NCBI GenBank assembly: GCA_000434015.1
Contig: HF999523.1
Span: 199,382-263,381 of the forward strand
Length of the DNA: 64,000 bases
Source of the DNA: Clostridium sp. CAG:571
Lineage (GTDB): Bacteria > Bacillota > Clostridia > TANB77 > CAG-508
Reading direction: 5' to 3'
Shown: positions 57,708-64,000 of the stretch, piece after piece
How the letters are laid out: every line of letters begins with the position of its first letter
How positions within the stretch are numbered: position 1 is the first letter of the stretch
Made by a program: the position numbers and the translations under genes
The notes under the pieces: model-generated
Databases searched by the model: none
Told to the model about the DNA's origin: nothing
The model's input: the letters and a program-made list of their open reading frames with translations, nothing else

Positions 57708-59103
57708 TTAATGTTCATTTTTATTTGTAACAAGCATTGGTCCAATTTTTGTTATAGTTCCAGCGCCTTGTGTGATAACAATATCATTAGAAATTGCATG
57801 TGCATGAACAAAATTTACTATTTCTGAAAAATCAGGCATATAATAAGCTTTTTTTCCAAGCTTTGCAACTTCTTCAGCGAGGTCTTTTGCACTTATATCA
57901 TAAGTATTTTTTTCCCTTGCAGCATATATATCAGTAATTATTATATTATCAAAATTTATTAATGCTTTTGCAAAATCGTTTAATAAATTTTTAGTTCTAC
58001 TATAAGTATGTGGTTGGAAAATAACCCATGATTGATTATATTTTTTGTTTTTTAAAGCATTAGCAACAGCTTCTATTTCTGTAGGATGATGTCCATAGTC
58101 ATCATAAACATTAACATTATTAAAAGAACCAACATATTCAAATCTTCTGTGTGCACCGGTAAATTTTAATAAACCATTTTTTATGTCTTCTTTTTCAATA
58201 CCATATATATGACAAACACATATGCAAGCTAATGCATTAGAAACATTATGCATTCCAGGAACAGATAATTTTATTGTTTTGTAGAATGTATTATTAAAAT
58301 ATACATCAAAACTTGGAAAACCATTTTCATCAAATTGTATATTTCTTGCAACAAAATTAGCATGTTCATTTTGAATTCCATATGTTATAGTTTTTGCCAT
58401 AGTAAATCTAGAAAGATGTGAACAGTTTTCATCATCAGCATTTAAAACTAATAATCCATCATCAGGTAATAATCTAACATATTTTGCAAAAGCTGTTATT
58501 ATATGATCTAAATCTTTAAAATAATCTAAGTGATCATTATCTATATTTAATATTACTTCTGTCTTAGGAAAGAACTTTAAAAAGCTTTCAACATATTCGC
58601 AGGCTTCTATAATAAAATATTCGCTGTTACCAACTCTATAGTTACCATTAATTTGTTTTAATTCTGCGCCAACTTGTATAGAAGGGTCTTTACAAGCTTC
58701 TAAAAAACAAACTGATATCATAGAAGTTGTTGTTGATTTTCCATGAGTACCAGAAACACAAATAGTATTTTTAAAAGCTTTAGTAATTAAACCTAAAAAA
58801 TCTGCTCTTTCAACAGTTGGAATGTGAAGTTCTTTTGCTTTTTGCATTTCTATATCATCATCTTTTATAGCAGCAGAATATATAACAACATCTGCTCTTG
58901 CTAAATTTTGTAAATCATGTCCGTATTGTAACTTTTATTCCTGAATCTATTAATTTTTTTGTGTTTTCAGAAGGATTTAAATCAGAGCCAGTTACATTAA
59001 AGTTCCAATTTTTTAATATTTCAGCAATACCGCTCATGCTAGTACCACCAATTCCTATCATATGTACATTTTTGTACTGTCTTAATTCATCTAAATTAGC
59101 CAA
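57708..59103 (-). CDS. murC: UDP-N-acetylmuramate-L-alanine ligase, with a CGG +1 frameshift
   Basis: About 464 residues. Adds L-Ala to UDP-MurNAc in peptidoglycan synthesis. N-terminal Rossmann domain: VHMIGIGGTSMSGIAEIL, VTGSDLN. Codons 1-60 end S-G-I-K-V-T-I; then CGG (minus strand, 58923-58921), then G-H-D-L-Q-N-L in the +1 frame. The ATP-binding VSGTHGKSTTTSMIS and later DDYGHHPTEIEA are intact. TTG start at 59103 behind AAGGAG. An internal ATG at 58847 would lack the first domain, so the frameshifted reading is the complete enzyme. Confidence 0.93.
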
Positions 59104-59405
59104 TTTGAGCCACGCTCCTTAAAATAAAATATTTGTATATTTGTACCTTGGATTATTATATACTCAAAAACGATATATTTCAATAAATTTTTAAGATAAA
59201 TTGTGAATATATAATAAAAAAAAGGGAAAGATTAATATAGATTTTATTAATCTTATTATATGTATTATTTACCAAAATGTTAAAATATATACTTGAATAA
59301 GAAAAAAATGTAAAAATAAGAAGGAAAAATAACTTTTTTGGTGAATAATATACTAGTACATAAAATATGTACAAAATTTTTATAACATTGGAAGGCGGTG
59401 CTCAA
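59104..59405. other. Divergent promoter region murC/spoVG
   Basis: About 300 bases, very AT-rich. Contains a 10-bp inverted repeat AAGATTAATA/TATTAATCTT (59228-59254) that could be an operator or hairpin. No gene supported. Confidence 0.4.
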
Positions 59406-59717
59406 ATGCAAATTACAGATGTACGTTTAAGAAAAGTTAATTCAGGAAACAGAATGAAAGCTATTGCTAATGTAACATTCGATAACGAGTTTGTTGTATG
59501 TGACATTAAAGTTATTGAAAGTCAAAAAGGTTTATTTATTGCTATGCCAAGCAAAAAGAACTTTAATGGAGGATATACAGATATAGCTCATCCAATCAAT
59601 CGTGAAACAAGAAAGAAGATAGAAGATGCTATATTCGAAAAATACAATGCTCCAGAAACTGAAGAAGATGCACAAGTATCTGAAACAGCAGAAGAAACTT
59701 CAGAAGTAGCAGAATAA
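59406..59717 (+). CDS. spoVG: Septation/RNA-binding regulator SpoVG
   Basis: 103 residues. [20 protein letters not shown], the [20 protein letters not shown] motif and [12 protein letters not shown] are diagnostic of SpoVG, a conserved Firmicutes nucleic-acid-binding regulator linked to sporulation and division. Acidic C-terminal tail. I choose the ATG at 59406 behind GGAAGG rather than the in-frame ATG at 59367. No in-frame CGG; the CGG at about 59394 lies upstream of the start. Confidence 0.95.
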   Translation: MQITDVRLRKVNSGNRMKAIANVTFDNEFVVCDIKVIESQKGLFIAMPSKKNFNGGYTDIAHPINRETRKKIEDAIFEKYNAPETEEDAQVSETAEETSEVAE

Positions 59718-59768
59718 TATAATATAAAAAATCTATTAACATTTGGTTGATAGATTTTTTATATTATA
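59718..59768 (+). terminator. Terminator after spoVG
   Basis: AATATAAAAAATCTAT / ATAGATTTTTTATATT inverted repeat with T-rich side. Confidence 0.8.
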
Positions 59769-59974
59769 TAGCAAAATGGATTGAGATAATAATGATAATT
59801 AATAGCATAATTATTATTATTATAAAATAAAAAGTATAAAAAGTTAAAAATGTATATAACTATCTATTTTAGTTTTTATAAAAGTTTTTTATGTAAAATA
59901 GAAACAGTAAAATTGTAAATTTTATAATTATATTGATTTAATTGTTAAAATTAGTGAAATATGCCAAAAATATA

Positions 59975-60003
59975 TTGACATTAAAGCATATAGAGTATAT
60001 AAT
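59975..60003 (+). promoter_or_regulatory. Sigma-A-type promoter of the S10 operon
   Basis: Perfect TTGACA (59975-59980), 17-base spacer, perfect TATAAT (59998-60003). Confidence 0.85.
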
Positions 60004-60009
60004 AAAAAG

Positions 60010-60240
60010 GCATGTAAGATTAGCGATGAAGTAGAATGTGGCTACAATCCTAGAAATATCTGGGGTTGGAGGGAACTTCTATGGAGTATGTCGTGGCTTA
60101 GACCAAGGCGGTAAGTTATTAAGAATAAAAAGCACTTATCCCAAGAATATCATGCAAGACTTGGGTTTTTATATAGGTAAAAAAGAAACACCTGGGTGCG
60201 TTTATAACTTTCCGACGAAAAATTAAAATATTTAAGGAGG
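60010..60240 (+). promoter_or_regulatory. Structured leader of the S10 ribosomal operon
   Basis: About 230 bases of noticeably G-rich sequence between the promoter and rpsJ. It includes a CCCAAG/CTTGGG hairpin (60139-60164) followed by TTTTTA, as in an attenuator. S10 leaders in Firmicutes are often controlled by ribosomal protein L4; whether this one is cannot be shown by eye. A 62-codon ORF at 60038-60226 lies in it but has no supporting features. Confidence 0.6.
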
Positions 60241-60249
60241 GAAATTTAC

Positions 60250-60582
60250 ATGGCAACAGTAACAGGAAATGCGGTAGCAAGTGAAAAAATCAGAATAAGA
60301 TTAAAAGCTTATGATCATGTAGTTTTAGAACAGTCTGCTGAAAAAATAGTAGATACTGCTAAAAGAACAGGAGCAAAAGTTTCAGGTCCTATTCCACTAC
60401 CAACAGAAAAAGAAATCATAACAATATTACGTTCTCCACACAAACACAAAGATTCAAGAGAACAATTTGAAATGAGAACACATAAAAGAGTTATTGATAT
60501 TCTTTATCCAACACAAAAAACTGTAGATAGTCTTATGAAAATAGACTTACCAGCAGGTGTTGACATTGAAATCAAATTATAA
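60250..60582 (+). CDS. rpsJ: Ribosomal protein S10
   Basis: 110 residues, 30S protein and NusB partner in antitermination. [19 protein letters not shown], the [16 protein letters not shown] loop and the C-terminal [15 protein letters not shown] are diagnostic. First gene of the S10 operon. Confidence 0.97.
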   Translation: MATVTGNAVASEKIRIRLKAYDHVVLEQSAEKIVDTAKRTGAKVSGPIPLPTEKEIITILRSPHKHKDSREQFEMRTHKRVIDILYPTQKTVDSLMKIDLPAGVDIEIKL

Positions 60583-60634
60583 TTTTGAATTTCAAAAAAC
60601 AAATAAAAAATAAAATAAATTTAATTTAAACCAA

Positions 60635-60680
60635 GCTGAAGTTACGAAAACAAACTAACATCAGCCAATAGTTAGGAGGA
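60635..60680 (+). promoter_or_regulatory. Predicted pseudoknot over the rplC ribosome binding site
   Basis: Interleaved 5-bp pairings: GCTGA (60635-60639) with TCAGC (60661-60665), and CTAAC (60655-60659) with GTTAG (60671-60675). The latter sits directly against the AGGAGG of rplC. The four segments are in H-type pseudoknot order. Could control rplC translation. Seen by eye only. Confidence 0.5.
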
Positions 60681-60689
60681 AATTTTAAA

Positions 60690-61316
60690 ATGAAAACAAT
60701 AATAGGAAAAAAAGTTGGGATGACACAAATATTTGATGAAAAAGGAAAAGTTATTCCAGTTACAGTAATAGAAGCTGGTCCTTGCTTAGTAGCACAAGTT
60801 AAATCTGTAGAAACAGATGGATACAATGCTATACAATTAGGATTTGGCGATGTAAAAGAAAGCAAATTAAACAAACCAGAAAAAGGACATTTTGCAAAAG
60901 CAAAATTAGCTCTTAAAAAACATTTAAGAGAATTTAGATTAGATTCTGTAGATGGAGTTAATGTAGGAGACGAAATTAAAGTAGATACATTCCAAGCAGG
61001 AGACAAAATCGACGTACAAGGAACTTCAAAAGGAAAAGGTTTCCAAGGTGTTATTAAACGTCATGGACAATCAAGAGGACCTATGGGACATGGTTCTATG
61101 TATCATAGAAGACCAGGATCAATGGGACCAACTTCAACACCAGGTAGAGTATTTAAAGGTAAAAAACTTCCAGGACATATGGGAAGAGTTACAGTTACAA
61201 TACAAAACTTAGATGTTGTAAAAGTAGATTTAGATAAAAATGCAATCTTAGTAAAAGGTAGTGTACCAGGAGCTAAAGGTGCAATATTAAAATTAAAAAC
61301 AAGTGTAAAAGCATAA
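60690..61316 (+). CDS. rplC: Ribosomal protein L3
   Basis: 208 residues, 50S assembly initiator. [20 protein letters not shown], the [16 protein letters not shown] loop near the peptidyl transferase centre, and [17 protein letters not shown] are diagnostic. Leader discussed separately. No in-frame CGG. Confidence 0.97.
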   Translation: MKTIIGKKVGMTQIFDEKGKVIPVTVIEAGPCLVAQVKSVETDGYNAIQLGFGDVKESKLNKPEKGHFAKAKLALKKHLREFRLDSVDGVNVGDEIKVDTFQAGDKIDVQGTSKGKGFQGVIKRHGQSRGPMGHGSMYHRRPGSMGPTSTPGRVFKGKKLPGHMGRVTVTIQNLDVVKVDLDKNAILVKGSVPGAKGAILKLKTSVKA

Positions 61317-61333
61317 GGAAGGAGGAAAGTTAA

Positions 61334-61957
61334 ATGCCTAGTATAGATGTATACAATATAGAAGGAAAGAAAGTTAAACAAGTAGAACTAAAAGAAGAAA
61401 TTTTTGGTATAGAACCAAATGAAGCAGTTGTACATAGTGTTTTAGTTAACTTTTTAGCTAACCAAAGACAAGGTACACAAAGCACAAAAACAAGAGCTGA
61501 AGTTCGTGGTGGTGGAAGAAAACCATGGAGACAAAAAGGTACTGGTAGAGCTAGACAAGGAAGTATAAGAGCTCCACAATGGATTAAAGGTGGTATTGCA
61601 TTAGGACCAAAACCACGTTCTTATAAATACACAGTAAATAAGAAAGAAAAAAGACTTGCAATTAAATCAATATTAAGTTCTAAAGTTTTAGAAAATGAAT
61701 TAGTTGTTGTTGATAGCTTAGATTTAAAAGAAATAAAAACAAGTAAAATGGCTAAAGCTTTAACAAACTTAAAAGTAGAAGGTAAATCATTAATAGTATT
61801 ACCAGAAAAGAACGAAAATGTTCAAAAATCTGCAAGAAATATTGAAGGAGTAAAAACAAGTTTAGTAAATACAATTAATGTATATGATTTATTAAAATAT
61901 AAAAACTTAATAATTACTCTAGATACTGTTAAAAAATTAGAGGAGGTGTACGCTTAA
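61334..61957 (+). CDS. rplD: Ribosomal protein L4
   Basis: 207 residues. The extended loop RQGTQSTKTRAEVRGGGRKP and RQKGTGRARQGSIRAPQW typical of L4. In several bacteria L4 also represses its own operon by binding the S10 leader. Stop and rplW start are adjacent, without a gap. Confidence 0.97.
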   Translation: MPSIDVYNIEGKKVKQVELKEEIFGIEPNEAVVHSVLVNFLANQRQGTQSTKTRAEVRGGGRKPWRQKGTGRARQGSIRAPQWIKGGIALGPKPRSYKYTVNKKEKRLAIKSILSSKVLENELVVVDSLDLKEIKTSKMAKALTNLKVEGKSLIVLPEKNENVQKSARNIEGVKTSLVNTINVYDLLKYKNLIITLDTVKKLEEVYA

Positions 61958-62305
61958 ATGTTAGCAGAAGATATAATAATTGAACCAGTTATTACTGAAA
62001 AAAGTAATGATGGATTACAAGAAGGAAAGTATACCTTTAAAGTAAATAAAAAAGCTACAAAAGTTGATATAGCAAGAGCTGTAGAAAAACTTTTTGAAGT
62101 TAAAGTATTAAATGTAAATACAATAACTGTAAAAGGAAAAGAAAAAAGAGTAGGTAGAAGTGTTGGAAAAACATCAGATTGGAAAAAAGCAATAGTTACA
62201 ATCGATACAAATCCATCAGATGTAACTTACTTAACAGAAGGCGGAAAAACAAAGAAAGTTTCTAAAAAATATAAAGATTCAATAGATGAATTTATGGGAG
62301 CTTAA
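61958..62305 (+). CDS. rplW: Ribosomal protein L23
   Basis: 115 residues, at the peptide exit tunnel, binding trigger factor and [23 protein letters not shown] and [19 protein letters not shown] are typical. Starts immediately after rplD, behind GGAGGTG inside rplD. Confidence 0.96.
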   Translation: MLAEDIIIEPVITEKSNDGLQEGKYTFKVNKKATKVDIARAVEKLFEVKVLNVNTITVKGKEKRVGRSVGKTSDWKKAIVTIDTNPSDVTYLTEGGKTKKVSKKYKDSIDEFMGA

Positions 62306-62390
62306 AAATAGATCTTAAAAGATTTATATTTATAAAAGATATCTAGTTTTAATACTAGGAAAATAAAATTAAAAAAGGAGAGAATGAAAA

Positions 62391-63218
62391 ATGGGAATGA
62401 AACATTTTAACCCAACAACTCCATCATTAAGAAACATGACAGTTTCTACATATGACGAAATAACAAAAACAACTCCTGAAAAATCTTTACTTGCAAAGAA
62501 AAAGAAAAATTCAGGAAGAAATTCATATGGTAGAATAACAGTACGTCATCAAGGTGGAGGAAACAGACAAAAATATAGAATAATAGATTTTAAAAGAAGA
62601 AAAGATGATATGGTAGCAAATGTTATAGGAATCGAATATGATCCAAACAGAAGTGCAAACATCGCTTTAATAGAATATGAAGATGGTGAAAAAGCATACA
62701 TCTTAGCACCAGTTGGATTAACAGATGGTGACAAAGTAATATCTGGAGATAAAGCAGATATTAAACCAGGAAATTGTATGAAAATTGAAAATATACCAGT
62801 AGGTACAATGATTCATAATATAGAATTAAATCCTGGTCAAGGTGGAAAATTAGTAAGAGCTGCAGGTCAAGAAGCTCAATTAATGGCTAAAGAAGGAAAA
62901 TATGCTCATGTAAGACTTCCATCAGGAGAAATGAGATTAATAATGGCTGTATGTAGAGCTACAATAGGAACAATAGGAAATACAGATCATGAAAATGTTA
63001 AATTAGGAAAAGCTGGAAGAAGCAGACATATGGGTAAACGTCCAGAAGTTAGAGGATCTGTTATGAACCCAGTAGATCACCCTCATGGTGGTGGTGAAGG
63101 TAGAGCACCTGTAGGACACGCAGGACCAATGACACCTTGGGGTAAACCAGCTCTTGGATATAAAACAAGAAAGAAAAATAAACAATCTGATAAATTTATT
63201 GTTAAGAGAAGAAAATAA
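62391..63218 (+). CDS. rplB: Ribosomal protein L2
   Basis: 275 residues, needed for subunit association and the peptidyl transferase centre. [34 protein letters not shown] and the C-terminal [17 protein letters not shown] are diagnostic. Between it and rpsS (63219-63338) is a small hairpin TATCCG/CGGATA (63225-63252). Confidence 0.97.
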   Translation: MGMKHFNPTTPSLRNMTVSTYDEITKTTPEKSLLAKKKKNSGRNSYGRITVRHQGGGNRQKYRIIDFKRRKDDMVANVIGIEYDPNRSANIALIEYEDGEKAYILAPVGLTDGDKVISGDKADIKPGNCMKIENIPVGTMIHNIELNPGQGGKLVRAAGQEAQLMAKEGKYAHVRLPSGEMRLIMAVCRATIGTIGNTDHENVKLGKAGRSRHMGKRPEVRGSVMNPVDHPHGGGEGRAPVGHAGPMTPWGKPALGYKTRKKNKQSDKFIVKRRK

Positions 63219-63338
63219 AATATTTATCCGGAAAACAATTTCATTACGGATATATCTAAAAAATAAAGTAAATCTAAAAGATTTGCTTACCAAAATTAAA
63301 ATAAGGAAATTCCTAGAAGAAGGAGGGAAATAATACTT

Positions 63339-63614
63339 ATGTCAAGATCTAGTAAAAAAATACCATACGTAGCTCCAGAACTTATGAAAAGAATCGAAGC
63401 TATGAATGAATCAGGAAAAAAAGAAGTATTAAAAACATGGTCAAGAGCTTCTACTATATATCCACAAATGGTTGGACACACAATAGCTGTTCATGATGGT
63501 AGAAAACATGTACCTGTTTATATATCAGAAGAAATGATAGGACATAAATTAGGAGAATTTGCTCCAACAAGAACATTCAAAGGTCATGCTGGAGAAAAAA
63601 CAACAAAAAAATAA
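63339..63614 (+). CDS. rpsS: Ribosomal protein S19
   Basis: 91 residues. [40 protein letters not shown] and [15 protein letters not shown] are diagnostic. The start is ATG 63339 behind AAGGAGGG. Confidence 0.97.
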   Translation: MSRSSKKIPYVAPELMKRIEAMNESGKKEVLKTWSRASTIYPQMVGHTIAVHDGRKHVPVYISEEMIGHKLGEFAPTRTFKGHAGEKTTKK

Positions 63615-63643
63615 AATAAAACTACTTTAAGGAGGGAAATAAA

Positions 63644-64000
63644 GTGGAAGAAGTAATGCAAGAAATGGTACCAGAAGCAGTAGCTACTCTTAAATATGCT
63701 AGAATTTCACCTAGAAAAGTGAAAATAGTTGCAGATTTATTAAGAGGAAAAAATGTTGATGAAGCTTTAGCTATAGTTAAATTCACACCAAAAGCTGCAT
63801 CTGAAATAATAGAAAAAGTTTTAAAATCAGCAATTGCAAATGCTGAAAACAATCATAATATGGCTCATGGTAAATTATATGTTGCTGAAATTTATGCAAA
63901 CCAAGGTCCAACATTAAAGAGAATTAGACCAGCTGCAAAAGGTTCAGCAGTTAGAATTAGAAAAAGAACAAGCCATATAACAATAGTATTAAGAGAAAAA
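63644..64000 (+). CDS. rplV: Ribosomal protein L22, 5' part (runs off the window)
   Basis: 119 codons visible. [20 protein letters not shown], the tunnel-loop region [20 protein letters not shown] and [11 protein letters not shown] identify L22. The start is GTG 63644 behind AAGGAGGG. Near complete; only the C-terminal tail is missing. Confidence 0.96.
   Translation, partial: MEEVMQEMVPEAVATLKYARISPRKVKIVADLLRGKNVDEALAIVKFTPKAASEIIEKVLKSAIANAENNHNMAHGKLYVAEIYANQGPTLKRIRPAAKGSAVRIRKRTSHITIVLREK

Noticed and set aside
58847..58847. Internal ATG start giving a 379-residue MurC
   Set aside because: It would lack the N-terminal substrate-binding domain; the upstream 60 codons clearly encode it and connect by the CGG rule.
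60038..60226. 62-codon ORF before rpsJ
   Set aside because: No ribosome binding site, no family, and it lies in a structured leader between the S10 promoter and rpsJ. Best seen as untranslated RNA.
1..64000. The split genes could be pseudogenes or sequencing errors
   Set aside because: Nine well-known or operon genes would all be broken within 64 kb, each by a +1 shift at an in-phase CGG and never otherwise, with full-length conserved proteins on both sides. Random decay or indel error would not show this uniformity, although raw reads are needed to close the question.
1..64000. CGG reassigned to another amino acid such as Trp or Gln
   Set aside because: A simple reassignment keeps the frame. 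Here reading CGG as any single amino acid leads to stops within a few codons; only skipping one base restores the protein.

Overview
The window is very AT-rich, has strong AGGAGG-type ribosome binding sites, frequent TTG/GTG starts and dense, mostly co-directional operons. It carries endospore genes (bofA, pdaA, yqfC-yqfD, spoIVB, spoVG), an agr quorum-sensing locus, a serS T-box and a glmS ribozyme. Together these point to a spore-forming member of the Clostridia, probably an uncultured gut-type lineage. The lineage is inferred from gene content only.

The main observation is a recoding pattern. In the native genes I found 12 in-frame CGG codons, and every one sits exactly where the reading frame must move +1 for the protein to continue. 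The C is skipped and the following GGN is read as glycine. This affects a DUF1653 gene, glmS (two sites), pdaA, recO, a glycosyltransferase, a tadA-like ATPase, a tadB/C-like gene, a pilin-like gene, spoIVB (two consecutive sites) and murC. Many out-of-frame CGG triplets cause no frame break, and CGA, CGC, CGT and AGA are read normally. The only gene with in-frame CGG in an uninterrupted ORF is a compositionally foreign PIN-domain gene at 4045-5049. CGG therefore behaves as a +1 frameshift or quadruplet (CGGN = Gly) signal.

Layout. 1-1400 (minus): T-box, DUF1653 gene, serS. 1550-8460: an ADP-ribosyltransferase-like unknown, an HD hydrolase, guanine deaminase, the foreign PIN gene, a patatin, a possible orphan mini-CRISPR, a CaCA exchanger, yaaL-bofA and a second foreign small gene. 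8540-10600 (minus): glmS under its ribozyme. 11000-14800: uvrC, a small membrane protein, a methyltransferase and an RluA-type pseudouridine synthase. 14990-17960: agrBD converging with agrA-agrC. 18240-19950: pyrK-pyrD. 20020-28860: a hypothetical gene, pdaA, yqfC-yqfD, an unknown, ybeY, a dgkA fusion, a DUF3048 gene, era, yqzL and recO. 29270-35720: tsaC, two glycosyltransferases, a GNAT, pth, rng and pyrB. 35840-43100: rimO, an acyl-CoA synthetase, a DUF975 protein, argS, truA and a small membrane protein.

43300-54950 is a Tad/Flp-like secretion or pilus operon: a CpaB-like SAF protein, two degenerate ParA/MinD-like proteins, the TadA ATPase, the TadB/C membrane protein, six small pilin-like genes and two larger membrane-anchored proteins. 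It is followed by spoIVB, a transglutaminase-like protein, murC (minus) and spoVG. The window ends in the S10 ribosomal protein operon (rpsJ-rplC-rplD-rplW-rplB-rpsS-rplV), which has a perfect sigma-A-type promoter, a structured leader and a predicted pseudoknot over the rplC ribosome binding site.
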